Assembly: GCA_017562135.1 (NCBI GenBank)
Contig: QEYB01000825.1
Coordinates: 62,001-126,000, forward strand
Direction: 5' to 3'
Source of the DNA: Dipylidium caninum
Taxonomy: Eukaryota; Platyhelminthes; Cestoda; Cyclophyllidea; Dipylidiidae
Length of the DNA: 64,000 nt
The notes below the pieces were generated by a model. It was not told the DNA's origin, made no database searches, and was given only the letters and a program-made list of their open reading frames with translations. Of this stretch, positions 10,614 to 23,254 are shown piece by piece. How positions within the stretch are numbered: the first letter of the stretch is position 1; each line of letters begins with the position of its first letter. The translations under genes and the position numbers were made by a program.

Positions 10614-13600
10614 ATGCATAACGGCACCTACCACCAACAAAATGATCTGATTGAATTCACCCGAATTGGCCTCATTCACAGTCCGTCGGGTCGTTTTCTG
10701 ACCTCGGAGACCTTTCAGGGCTCTTTGAATGTCTCGGGGGTCTCGTTGAAGCGTAAGCAAATTTGGACGCTATTTGTGGAGGCGAAAAACCCCACCGCCT
10801 TCCTCCTGCAAAATCACCTGGGCAATTTCCTCAGTGCCGATCACAATGGGAAGGTGACTCTCGTCTCCCAACAACCTGGTACGCGTTCCACAGAGGTCTA
10901 ACTGGGACTCACTGCGGCCGAAGGAGGCTCTGAGTGGTCGCCTTTTTCTCCCCTGTAGGTCCGGAGGAACGCTTCTTCATTCACTTTAATCCTCGTCCCT
11001 CGGGCGAAATTGCCCTGCAGTCGGAGAGGCACGGCTACTACCTCCAATGGAGTGGCACCGAGATGCGCTGCTTCTCCAAGGAGCCCGTCTGGTGGGGCAT
11101 GCGACTCGGCATTCATCCCCAGGTAGGCGTTCGGGATGGGTCTCGGGCCCTGCTACCCATGGACTTTTTTTGCCAAGACGACTAGTGCTTATCTCTCCGG
11201 CATTTCCCACTCCTCCCTCTCAACCTTCCTCCTTCTCCCTCCTTTCTCTTTCCTCCTCCTTCCTCCCCCCTACTCCTCCTCCTCCTCCTCCTCCTGCTTC
11301 CTCGGGAGGTGGGTGGACCGCCTTAGTGGCTTAGCCGGTCCTCCGACTTCCCACCGAGGAATTCTCCGCCTCCTCTCCTTCTCCCCGCCGCGTCCTCATC
11401 TCTTTGGGCCTCCGGCCTTCGATTTGGCCGGGGCAGCAGTGGGCTGAGGGGGGCCCCTCCTCCTAGCTTGGAACCTATGAAACGGGCGGTTTTGTTGAGT
11501 CTCTGCTTAGCTGCGACTGAAAGAGCTGCATTGTAAACACGCCAGGGGATATTTTTATTTACAAATTATAAAGGTGCTTTTTATTACTTAGTTCATAAAA
11601 TATTTCCTCGAAACCAGATGGAAAAAAGAAACGTCATTTACGCCTATTTTAATTGTACGATTTCAACGAGCCTCGAGAAAAATTAAAGAGGCTTTTGGGT
11701 GACGGATGCTGCCCCCACAATTCGCCTTCTGGCATTTTGGTTATCGTGAAGGAGCCCGGCGGAGGAAAACCGCCCGTCCGCGTTGACAACGAGGGGGAGG
11801 AGGAGAGGGCATTAAGGACGACGACTTGGCTCCAGACTAAGACGGCTACACAAGAAATCTCGCCAAATCCGAGTCGCGATCGTTGGAGATTTTTGGCCGA
11901 AATCGCTGAAGTGTTGCCTCACTGGACACAATTGAGAAAGTTTGAATGTCAAAAGAAGGAGAGGTAGGCGACTGGAGTCCGAGCAGCAGCAGCAGCAGCG
12001 GCAGTTCCGCGGACTGGACGCAGTGAAGTGGTCCGAATTCCGCTGATTTCGTCTTGTCAGCTGCATCGGACACTTAGTTTCTTGTGCGCGACAGCACCAC
12101 TTCACCTTGTTTGCGACGTTTTCCATCCACTTCCGCCCGCCGATTGTCCGCTGTCCCCGCCGCCTTTTGCTCGCATCACCAGTGGCCTCAGCGACCCCCC
12201 CCCCGGGGCTCACCGAATCCCCCTCGCTCGTCCGGACGCGTTGACGTGGCCGCCACTGGTGGAATTTTTCGTCTCAGCCTGTCCGGACACCTCGAACGTC
12301 TTCTCACCAGCCCGTCAGCGTCCTCTTGACGGGGTAAAATGTGTTCCGAGGGCGAAAAGACATCTTGTGGCCGGCTGCAAGCGCGGTCCACCAATTTTTG
12401 TTCTGCGGGTATTCGAATCTGCTGGGGAATTAAGTCATTCCGGGGGCGGGGGAGGGAGGTGGGAAGTTGCGATGCTTAGCGGTTGCGAAGGCTCAAGATG
12501 CCTCCTCGAGCCGCCCCGTGGGCGACGCAGCCTGCTCTATCCGTCCTCCCCGGCTTTCTCCTCGTCCCAGATCCACCTGCTCAGCGTGCACCGCTCCTGC
12601 TTCATCCGCAGCGCCAAGAAGGAGAGCGAACTGCGCGCCGTGACGAAGACGCCCTGCACCCCGAAATTCCTCCTCTGGTTGGAGCAGCCGCCTCTCCCGC
12701 CCGTCCCTGGCCCCGGCGCCGGCGCCTCCGCCGGCAGCTGCTCCAAGGCGGAGGTGGCGCGTCTCTCCCGTGTCGCGCTGCGCAGCCAGTCGGGTCGGTA
12801 CCTCCGTGGCGACGGCAGTCTGGTGGACAGTTTGGAAGCGGCCACCCTCTTCGCTCTGTCCTTTAAACCCGGTGAGTCACTCATTCCCCACGTTTTGGTG
12901 GCTTTGACACCTTGCCAGGGCAAATATTCCCTCCAACTCCGCATCGCGTAGCTCTTCTGTCTTGTCCTGGCGAAATGCACGCCTTCTCGGCCCTGACAAC
13001 CGCCTCTTCGGGCACAGGAAGGGTTGAGGAGGCCGTTTCTCGCCCTCTTCCGCCCAAACAGCAGTGGGCGAGCGGTCTGCTTGATCTGCAAGCCGACTAG
13101 GCGTGCCAGTGAGGCAGTTTTTTTGTCCCTGGCCGATCTACCCTGGGAATTCGCGCCGACTGCAGCCTCTTCCTTTCCCCACTTCTGGTCCGGAGGCCGA
13201 GGATATCACGCGTTTAATCCTGACGACGTGTAATTGTTCAGACGCTCACAAAAATGGTATTCTCCACAAAGATGGGCAGAAAGTCTCCACCTCGGAGGCG
13301 AGACTTGCTTTCATGGGGACAGTAGACACTTAAAGGCTCAGCGACCGACCTAAACGAGTCCGTTGGGGGAGGCGAACTGCCCTCCGACGAGGTTCTCCTC
13401 CTCTGTGGCCAACAGGCCGGTTTTTGGGCTTCTGCGAACCAACAACTCGAGACGATTGCGGCCAAGTCGGTTTTATCTTGACGCGTATCGCAGTAAGACG
13501 CTGCTTCCCGCCCGCCTCCGGGCTTGTCGCGGGCGGAGAAATCCCTTAAATCCCTCTTTTTGACTCTCTCTATTCTTCGTGATGCTTTCCATCTAATCGG

Positions 13601-16600
13601 ACAAAGTGTGGGAAGTCGATTGGACACATTCCCATGTCGAAAAGGGGAAAAGCTCGAGTTGACACTTCAAATTATCCAGTCGGAGAGGCGGCGCTGCGCC
13701 AGCGTGAAGGGTTGCCACTCGTCCAACATCGCCGCGACTCGGCCCCGACCCCGTCCACCTCGACGGTCCCCTCGCGACTGCGGAATGGCCGGTGCCGCGC
13801 TGGCCGGAGCTGACAGACCTCGTCGGCTGTCGCAGTCGCTCCGGTTTTTGTGCTGCAACACGCACTTCGAGGGCGCCCGAGCTGGGGCACCAGCGGCGCC
13901 GAGGTGGAGTGGGCGGATTTCATCGGAATGCGACGCAGACGAGGCTCAACTGGCCTCTTTAGAACTCGCCACCTTCCGCGGTTTCGATTAGGTTGCCTCG
14001 GCACCATCGCCTCCACGGGACTCGTTCGTCATGTGGCGTAGTCCGTCGAGATTCCCTGTGGTGCCTTCATTCCCAGCCGCAAACTCGACCCGACCTGATC
14101 TCGGAGCTCAAGGAACTTTTAACTTGCCATATTCTTTGCCAAGACTGTTTCAAGCCAATGCCCTGCCGAGATTTGGCTAAAATTTTGTGATCCCGGCCTA
14201 ATCCACGAAAGTAGATAAGCCGCTCGTAGCGACGTGGCTCAAGTTGCCACTTCAGATCAACTGGACGACGTCCGAGCAGCGGTAGCACCAGCGCTGCTCC
14301 GTGTGAGACGGGCTGACGATGAAGAAGGTGTGGAGCATGCCTTGAAGAGTGGTGGATGCGGGACAGTGAGGCCGAAAGCTTGCGAGGTGACCAGCCAATC
14401 ACCTTCCACCCGTCTTTCTCCCTCCTCCAGGCAGGTCGCTGGTGGTCATGTTTCAGGACGAGGAGGGCCAGTACCTGACGCCGGAGCGGCTGGCATCCTC
14501 AAGGTCAAACCCGGAGCCCGGGAGCCTCGCAGGGAAGAGTCCTTCTCCATCCGGGTGCCCACCAATCAGGTGCGACTCTGGGCCTTCAACAACAAATTCG
14601 CCTGCAACAAACACGGTACGTTTGAACGAGAATTTCTCTTAACACACCTCAGTTATCCGCGTCGTGGGTGTGTGGGACATTCACGCCTTGGCAAGAGGCG
14701 CAGACTCGGCCGAACATCCCCTTGCGACCGCGTTGGATGTGGTCCTCGGGCCGCTTCTTTCCGCTTCACACACCGCCACGTGGGGCGACGCGGGGCGGGG
14801 GCGGGAGGATGCCCCTCCGAGGCCCAAGCAGGAGTCCGCAGCAATGCCGCGACCGAAAATGTTTCCTTCGGAGAGTTTCCTCAAGCATGGGAAAAAATCA
14901 TTAAGTAAACCTCACACGACTTCGCCTTCCAGTTGCATGCGCGGACGGCGGGAGGCGGCCAAGCTCTGCTGTTGGCCGCTTAGGGTCACCGGAAGGGAAA
15001 GAGGCGTTGGCGTGAGAACTGGGCGGGTCGTGGCCGAGGCGGGACGTCTTGGGACGCTTTGTGCGACGCGAAGTCGGGAAAAGCCGCCTCACTCGCAGAC
15101 TCCGGGATGGGGCTGTGGAGGTGAGGCGGTCAGACGGTCCTCCGCGCTTCCCTCCGGTGGTTCGTCGCGTCACCTCTCCACCAGGGGGTGTTTCAACTCC
15201 AAGCGATGCGATAAATTTGGGCCAGCTTTCGATGCGCCCTCGGTTTTGACGCTAAATTATTACTTTTATTACTTTTTCACCTGTCCCACCGTCCGCCCTG
15301 CCTCCCTGGGCATTTGCCAACGCAGATTGGCTCTGCTGGACGCTTGCGAGTGGCACGTTAATGTCATCGCCGCGCCGGGGACGGTTTTAGCCGAGTTCTT
15401 GACTTTGGGAAGGTGGCTGCTGCCTGACCAAGCACTCCCAGCCCCTCAACGCCGCCCTTCCACCGATTGCGAGAGGAGAAATTTGTCCACCAATTTGTTC
15501 ACCCCGTTCCGTTTCCTCGTCCAACTAAACCGACGACGGCATTCGAAGCAGTCTCTCTCGGCTGCCTGCCTACGCAAAATCTGGTGACCGGTTGCCCTCG
15601 GCTACTCAGTGGCCACTTCGCGGAAGTCAGTCGTCCGTCCGCCCTGATTTCGCCCTGCTCCACAGCAGACTCAGAGCGGACGTTTCCACCCCCAGTTGAC
15701 GACTCTTGGGCCGCAAATCACGTGGAAAAGCACACATCGCGTCCTTCCAAGTTCGTTTAGGCATCCAAACAACTCGACGCCACGGTGACTTAGCGCCGCT
15801 TAGACTTGGGCAACTGGTCCATCGGCCAGGTTAATTTGGACGGAGCTGAAAGCGTTGGTTTGATGGGGAAACGGCAGCCTGCCATCCGCAGCCCCGAGGG
15901 CATCAGGCGAGGAACCGACCGGCCGCCTCTCCTCTTGAGAGAGCGGTGATTTCGCCAGCCTTTGGGTGATTGACAAGCCCTGCCGAAGCGCATTGAGATG
16001 CACGACTGAGACTCGTCCGAATCCGCCGCCTCTTCTCGGCCATTCTCTTCGTGAGGCTTTCTCGTCGCTCGGTGCACACGAAGTGCGCCAAACAGGCGAG
16101 CTTTCAGACTTCCGGGTGCAGCGGGGCGATTTTTTCGGCGATTTTGTTGGGCTTAGCCGGGTTTGGCCGTGGACCCCTGAGGAAGCCGCTCCAGGCGGTG
16201 CCAAGAGCTCTCTTCTCCCCCCCCCCACTGCCCGGGCTTCCATCACAGTCCACGACACCATCGGAGGCCAATTTGGACGACTTTCAGGCGTCCCACCCGA
16301 GTAAAACCAGTTCTCCCCCCAAATGTGTGTGACTTTTCGTCATGTCATCTCACGCCGGCCACTGAGTCCCCCGTTTTCGACTTGAGTGGATGGTGAGGGC
16401 AGACGATCGCGCCGTCCTAGCACGGTTGGTGAACAGTTCCACAACAGCCTGTCGACGATCCCAAACGGTGGCCGGAATCCCCCCGAGGCCGGCCAACGAG
16501 CGGGCCCGGGGCCCGGCAGTTTGGGCCTTGACTGCGCAGAATGACAGCGGTTTCTTTGACTGCATTCAATAGGCCTGACCTTCTCCGCCACGATGGAGGA

Positions 16601-18785
16601 GACGGACGAGCACAAGAGCACCGTCTACGAGTTGGAGTACGTGGGCGGCAGCGGTTTGGACCTGGCGGCTGTCATGAATACCGCGGTGACGCCTTCGTTG
16701 GAGGCCTCGTCGGTGGCCTTCACTTTTGACGGAGTGGAGGGTGGTGCAGCCTACCTCACCACAGGTCTTTGGCGTCTACGCTCGGAGGACCGTCGACTCT
16801 GGATGATTCCGCCCACTGGACCGGCTGACTTGGCCCCCAAGGACAGGTACACCTCCTCCCTACCTTCTCATTATCCTCGATACGCGGCTCGTCTTCCTTC
16901 CCTTCAGCAGATCCGCGGCTTAAATTAGCTTCCTTCCCTCCAGTAGAACGATTTTATTTTGGGAGTGGAAGCTCCAGTCTGCCAGCAGACTCCTCTGAAT
17001 GTCATTGGTGTCTTGGCATCCTCGTCTCCCCGCGTTTGCCACTCCCCTCTCCGGCATCTTGTCGGTGCCTTCTGATGGGCCAGCTAAAACCCGTCGGTCG
17101 CTATTTCGCCCAATTACCAGTGACGATCTGTCCGATTTCGTCTTGGGTGTTTGTGTCCGTCATTCCAATTCTTTGTTTGGCCGCCAACGAGGGGGACCGC
17201 CTCGCCCCGCCGTTGGCCCCGGAACGGGGCGGGAACGCGACGTCGCCGGGTTCGCCATCATCACCTCCGACCGTCTGCTCTTACGCGGGGCTGAGTCTGG
17301 TCTCTGTGGGAGATGTCTCGTCCCGTTGTCTCAAGTTCTTCTTGTTTTTGGACTCTGACCCGTCGGGGAGCGTGTTCCCCCCCCTCCCCCGCTGGGCGAT
17401 GAGAGGGCTGCGACGAGAAAACGAAGTGGAAGGCCATTCAGACAGGCTGGGTTTTGAGTCGATTCCTTTCACTCAGTCGTGCCGTCCTTTTTTTGGCAGC
17501 ACCAAGCACACCACCTTCGAGATTCTCTACCTGCCCAGTTACGTGGAGGATGATCGCGAGGGCGGACAAAAAGGACAGGTGAACTTACACGGCGGCGTGG
17601 TGCTGCGCACCCCGGAGGGGCTCAGCGTGAGCGCCAAGCCATTGGGCGCGATCGGGTCGTCGGATCGACGCACCGACGCGGCCGATTGGCAGCCCACTCC
17701 GCCGGAGGTGTTGCATCTGCTGCCGCTGGTCAACCGCACCTCGGTGGCCTGCTACTCGCCCCTCGTCTGCGCCTACCTCGCGCCCACCTTTGTCAGCTGC
17801 CCCGTCCGCCGTTCCAGCCTCGCTGCCGCCTCCGACGTCGACTGCACCACTTGCATACCCCAACAATGGCACCTACGACATTTCGTTGCAGGCACAGTCC
17901 AGTTCTTCACCAGTAAGTCGGCTGAACGCTCCCATTTTGTCTTCGCTACCTCGATCTAACTTAAAGTGAGTAGTGTGTGTTGGAAGCCTTGAAATTTTGT
18001 GTAACTTAGAGTATGTGACGTTTGGCGGCGATTTCCTCACCGCATGTTGCTCATTTCATCCTACTGACAGCCCTCGATTCTTGCAAAAATCGGGCAAGAA
18101 GCGGTGAAAGCGAAGAAGTCGGGGAATTGGATGCAACCTGTCCCCTTTCTCCACAAAATACCGAGGAGTTTGTAAGCGATCTCCGTCTCTAGTGTGAGTG
18201 TGGTCTCTCTGCGCCTCCTGCTTTCCCCGGAGATCAGGCATTAAGTAGGAAGGCGGAGATCCGCTCCCCTCACCTCCTACAAACCGAAGTTTGATGCCCG
18301 GATCCGCGCTACTTAATTCGTGTTTGCGCCGCTAAAGTAGTATAATCGGCGCCCACTTTTTTCCTCTCCCACTCTACCAGAAGTGGCGGTCGTAGCTATG
18401 ATTTTCCCATCTCACTTTCCCGAAGTTTAGTGTCAGGCCCACACTACTTAATTCATGTCTCCGCCATTAGAGTAGTATAATCAGTGACTGGCTTTTTTCC
18501 TTTACCACCCTACCAGAACAGGGCAATCGTTGGATGATACTGAGTGTCATGGGTCAGGGCGCGGTAACCTTGGCACCGAGTGACTCGGGCCCCGACAAAG
18601 CGGAAGCCAAAGTGAGTTCTGACACGGAGTTTGTCATTTGTATGATCGACGACAGGTACGCGCTGGTGCGCGGCGTCTCGGGAGGCGGTCCACGGAAGCC
18701 TGCCTTCCTCGCCGTCAACCCTCAAGGGGTCCTTAAGATGGACGCCTCCGGCGCAATTACACCCGGCTGCATCTGGCTGATCTAA
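10614..18785 (+). CDS. fscn: Fascin, actin-bundling protein (7 exons)
   Basis: Fascins cross-link parallel actin filaments through four beta-trefoil domains. Exons read as 10614-10878, 10959-11122, 12571-12871, 14431-14615, 16573-16846, 17500-17912 and 18517-18785 (about 620 aa versus 493 in human). Exon 1 carries SLKRKQIWTLF, matching the human block around the PKC-phosphorylated Ser39 (here Ser44), then HLGNFLSADHNGKVTL. Exon 5 begins LTFSATMEETDEHK, like the start of the third trefoil. Exon 7 holds the final trefoil and ends GCIWLI. GT-AG junctions keep phase between exons 1-6. The ATG at 10614 was chosen because an upstream TTG in frame is not a normal eukaryotic start. Oddities: an apparent 1-nt frame break in exon 4 near 14481, a frame conflict at the end of exon 6, Pro/Gly-rich insertions, and a duplicated acceptor before exon 7. 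The family call is firm; the exon 6-7 junction is not. Confidence 0.9.
11470..11621 (+). repeat. Dispersed repeat, third copy (in fascin intron 2)
   Basis: Shares with 1927-2291 the head GGAACCTATGAAACGGGCGG, the block GCTGCGACTGAAAGAG, GCTGCATTG, a core with TTTTTATTTACAAATTATAA, and the tail CGAAACCAGATGG. Same orientation as the first two copies. A diverged head (GGAAACTATGAGACGGGC) also appears at 19848. Confidence 0.6.
18261..18518 (+). repeat. Tandem duplication of a 3' splice-site region in fascin intron 6
   Basis: Two diverged copies offset by about 136 bp share CGAAGTTT, CTACTTAATTC, GTAGTATAATC, a T-rich tract and CTACCAG followed by AA. The second copy provides the acceptor used by exon 7 (AG at 18515-18516). 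The first (AG at 18379-18380) would add sequence that soon reaches a stop in the continuing frame. Confidence 0.7.
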
Positions 18786-21700
18786 AAGCTACTCGAAGTT
18801 CACCAAATCTCCTCCGCTCATCCACACGTATTGTCCCGCCTCCCTGTGCCTCTCTCTCTTTGTGTGTGTGTGTTTATTGTTTACAGCTTTATCATTCTTC
18901 CGCTGTCTCGATTCTTGTCAGACTCTATTCTTCTCTCTCTTTCTCTCCGCCCTCACCAAAACCCCTTCCATCCCCTTTACAAACGCCATAATCTCAATGA
19001 AGACGCAAAAAACGCGCGCTTGCGCATTCACGTGTATGCTTGCTCGGGAAGCCCTGAAGAAGCAGTTCCCGAAAGCTGCTGAGGTGGTGTTCAGCGCCTC
19101 GGTCCGGTTACGCGTGGACCGTGTGGGGGAAAGGGAGGTGAACACCATCAGGAGGCGCTGGAGACGCCGTCTCAGCAGCGGACTCGGTGTGAGCCCGACC
19201 GGAAGGGGTCCCCTATGACGAGAGTGGGGTTTGGAGGCCCTCGGCCTCTCTCCGACCTGGGTTTCCCACGTCTCTGTCGTGATGCCGACACGCTGGCGAG
19301 CTATTCCGCCGAAATCCGTTCGCCGTAGGTGGATTTGGGCAGAAGTGCTGCCACGACAAGCGGTAGCTGTTGGCTTGAGCAGATCTGGCCTGGCCGACTC
19401 ACCTTTTCAGGAGGCGTGGACGACTGCAGACGCCCAAACTTGACTGACGTTTTAGCCGTAACTGCGGTCGGGGCAGGCTTTCAAGCAAGTCCGAGTAATG
19501 CGCGTAGGACAGACTCCGCGAGTCAGGCCGAGAAGGGTGGACTGAAGGAAGAAGGTCCTCCTTGGCGGAAGCCTCTGAGTTCCCCGCTTCTTCATCCGTC
19601 GGACCCTCGACCGGAAGCATCCGCCACGCCCACGCCACCGCCTCAGTACCGCAGGGGAAAGTCACTTTTCTTCCGTTCGTCCGGGCGTTAGTCATGTCCG
19701 GTTGTAGCTATTTACAACATCCTCGTCCACTCTCGTTCGCCGGCTTTTCCCTCCCTCGTCTTGGGGAATGACTGATCTCCCGCACAATGCATTTGTATCC
19801 CCACGCACGGGAGGCAGTCAAGTGGGAGCTGTTGGTCGTCTTGGCTTGGAAACTATGAGACGGGCCTCGGACATGAGGAGGAGGAGGAGGAGGAGGAGGC
19901 AAAAGGCGCACTCAGCCTCAATCGAAGCGATTTCCATTGACATCTACGTCTTTCCACCAACGATTGAGCAGGTTATGCGTCTTTTTTGAAAAAAAAAAGG
20001 TCTTCATTTCTGGAGTTAACTAGCGACTCAACGCTCCCTATGATATCATTTCAGTTAGTGTATTTCCCTTTTTTTCTCCTAAAACTATTTTTTAATCAGG
20101 AAAAAGGGCGATAATCGGTGGGTCGGTGAAATATTCGGTGGATAGGGAGGATGGCGACAACAATCGAGGCTCCATGTGGTCCTCATTCAGCGTTATTCAT
20201 GCAGTAACGATGCGTCGTTTCAATAGAAAAAGGGAAGAAGAGAGGAAGGGAGGGAAAGGGGAAGAAAGAAAGAAGAGAAGAAGGAAGGAAGGGTGAGAAA
20301 GGGAAGAAGAGAGGGAGGAGGGAGGAAGGGAGAGAAGAGGGGAATAAAGGAGGGGAGATAGGAAAGAAAGAAGGAAAGGAGAAAGGACGGAGGGGGAGGG
20401 AGGGAAGAAAAAGGGAGAAATCCTTCCCGGGCATTCGACCACGTGGAAAGCGTAATTTGTCTTCTCTTGACGAATTTCAGCCTCGGAATGCGTTCCTGTC
20501 GCGTGCGAGTGGGCGTCTTCTTGCCTGGTCGTTTTCGACCGTCATAAAAAAAACGCACTTTTCATCAGAGGTGATGCAGCCGAGTGGCGCATTTGCCTTC
20601 CCGCTCCACCAGCCGTCTGCAGTTGCGTCAGTTGTTTCTACGGCGGGCGCGTTTGAGACCACCACCAGCAGCACCGCCTTCTTCCTTAGCCTCCATCGCA
20701 GGCGGATGTTTCAGCACGACCTCGGCCGTGCGGATGGCCAGTTGCTCGCTGGTTTAGACCACGAAGAGTTCTGTGTGCGCAGACCGGATTCCACAGTCGT
20801 CCTTCTTATCGACGTGGTCTGGTCCGGTCGCCCTCCTCCTCCAAGCTCCTCCACGCGACTCAAACTGCCAGAAGGAGGTTCGTGGAACCAACATCGGGCA
20901 TTTTATCCACGAGTGGTGGATCGACCTCCGAATGCCTCTTCAATCTTTCTCGAAAGCTCCTCCAGCGCTGCGCCATGATTCAACTTAAGCTCGTGCACGA
21001 AAAGTAAGTGCAACTCGCGTTTTATGGGATAGAAAAAGAAACAGAAAATTTCAACAGAGTGAGCAAAAAGAATCCCTTTAAAGCTTATAAATAAAAAAAT
21101 CCAGCGTACGTTACAATGCGACTCTCTTTCTCCGTCGCAGATAAGCAGAGGCTGGACAAAACCGCTGGTTTTAATCCCTGCCAACGTGGAAAGGCGGCTG
21201 GGTGCATGGCAGGGGGCAAACAAGGGAGAGAAAGAAGCGATGGCGCGGGACCTGGGCGGTTCAGCCGCCTCACTAAACAAGAGTAAAGTGTGGGAAAGTT
21301 GCGGACGAAATCCACTGGAGTTTGAGCTTTTATTAGCTTAAAACAAGGCAGCTGCAAGTCGTCGTCTTGGCGGCAAAAGGCTAAAATATTCACAAGGGTT
21401 AGCGTTGTGTGAGCTAAAAGCTTCCCTCGGTTGATTCCGCCTGCTCCGCCTTCGGGCGATCAGACTGCACTGAGAAGACGGAAGGACCGGAAAAGACTTC
21501 CCTCCTGCGCCTGAGAAAAGGGCGGACGAGTGGGAAGGGAACCCCGAGACATCGGGGTGTCACTTTTCCTTTGTTACTCACGAAAAAAAAAAACAAGAAA
21601 AATCTTCAAAGGACATTCATGAAGAAAGCATGTGTGAATTTGAGGCCTCTGGGGCCAACTCGAAGCCATCCAGTTTGTCTTTTGAGTTTGCAGAAACCTC

Positions 21701-22819
21701 AGAACTTCGGAGTGAGCGTTCGGTTTCGCGAGAATGCGAAAATAAACTCTTTCCGGTCTACACGTCAACCGGGCGAAAGGAGTTTTATCCACAGTGACTT
21801 GAACGGAACCTCGCCCCATCAATTTCGGCGAAGTGTTCCACTGCTTGGTGCGAATTGACCAAATACTCACTACACAAAGTTTTGAAGCCTTCAAAACGTT
21901 TCCCCTCCACAGCCTTGGCATTCCTTCACAGGCGAAAGGTGGATGTCTTCGAAAAATTAGGCACAACATCCTCATGCTGGCGAGAATGAGGGCAACTCAC
22001 TGGCCTGGAGTGTGACACTCAAAGTCAAAGTCTAGAAGTCTAATTTTTTACCAGTCGGTCAACGGATTGGCAGTGATACCGGATCGGAGGGAGGTGAGAG
22101 CAAGCCGGACGGGCGGAATCAGCCCATCCCGAACAACGTCATTTAGCTGTTAACGTTGGCCAAGGTTTCCGTCCAATGGGTAAGAAAATGGGAGAAAGGT
22201 TAGCTGGTTTGGTAAGGCGGCTCAACAAAGTCCCATGGCTACATGAAGGCTACGAGGGTCTGGGTAAACAGGCACGACCGATGCGAGAAGTGTCCACGAA
22301 GTTCACCTGACGGGCATAATCTGGTCATGATGGGAAACCGAGGGGAGATAAAATGATGGGGGGGGGGGAAACTCCGACACCGAGGACGCCTACAAACGAC
22401 AAGATCGAGAGGCGACAATTGCCATTGTTTGCCTAATTTTTATTTGCAGACACACAGGTAAGACTGTTAGTCTGTGTTTGTGGCAAAAGTCCGTTGCCAA
22501 GGTCCGATGAGGGACGCTGGCGAGCGGTGGCGCCAGACTCCTCCGGGTTGACAGGGTCCTGCTCTGTCAAATCTCTCGGTTTATGCAGGTGTAACAAAAA
22601 AAACAGAAAGGCTATTAATGATGTACCTGTTTTCTTTTCCGACACTCAATGCCAAGGAGATGCAAAAAAAACCATGGCGCAGATACGGCCAAACAAGAGT
22701 GGTTGTGTGAAGTGGCCAAACTGTCACCACGAGGATTTAGGCACTGTCGGAACCCCTCATCTGAGTCATCAAGACCCACAAACAATCACACACGTCAATG
22801 AGTCACGCACACAAGGACG
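18786..22819. other. Gap downstream of fascin, no gene recognised
   Basis: No convincing exon on either strand. It contains a GAG trinucleotide tract at about 19875-19900, a diverged head of the dispersed repeat at 19848, a polypurine tract (listed separately) and a G-run near 22356-22367. The fascin 3' UTR presumably occupies the first part; no close AATAAA was found. Confidence 0.4.
20225..20419 (+). repeat. Polypurine (GA-rich) tract, ~195 bp
   Basis: Almost exclusively A and G on the forward strand, with only a few T interruptions. Built from irregular AGGAAGGG- and GAAGAGAGG-like units. Such tracts can form triplex DNA and create spurious Ser/Pro/Phe-rich reverse open frames. Confidence 0.85.
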
Positions 22820-23254
22820 ATGAATAATTTCCTGGTAACGAATTTCCGTCCGACACTCGACGTGACTATGTTTATCGCCATTTGGACGGTATTTCGTCAG
22901 GAGATTCACATAAAAAGCAACTTCTCGTTGAAATGGCTACAACAGGCGTGTTGGCTTCTGTACGAAGAGACACCAAATCATCGTCGAGCCAAAAAAGCCA
23001 AATGGGGCATAGAGACTCACGTTAATCGACTTCTCGCAAGGTACGCCCATGAGTGCTTCAATTTGCCTCAGTGTGCAGAGGCTACAGTTGCTGTGATGAC
23101 TTGCGCGTTAATTCTTAAGCAAATGGTACAATGCGTGCTATTAACGCATCACAGTGATTTATGGGGAGAGAAAATAGCGACGAAAAACCATGCTTACCCG
23201 TCTACTCATTCACAAAACGCGCACGAGACGCAACTACTTATAATGAACGAGTAA
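22820..23254 (+). CDS. Orphan open frame, 144 codons
   Basis: Opens with ATG and runs 144 codons to a stop, in a zone of more balanced base composition than its GC-rich left neighbour. The translation is not low-complexity and is rich in Trp, His and Cys. I recognise no domain, signal peptide or membrane segment. It could be an unspliced lineage-specific gene, a remnant of a mobile element, or chance. No polyadenylation or promoter evidence. Confidence 0.2.
   Translation: MNNFLVTNFRPTLDVTMFIAIWTVFRQEIHIKSNFSLKWLQQACWLLYEETPNHRRAKKAKWGIETHVNRLLARYAHECFNLPQCAEATVAVMTCALILKQMVQCVLLTHHSDLWGEKIATKNHAYPSTHSQNAHETQLLIMNE

Noticed and set aside
20183..20558. Reverse frames rich in Ser, Pro, Leu and Phe
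   Set aside because: Produced by the polypurine tract in three frames at once, so not coding.
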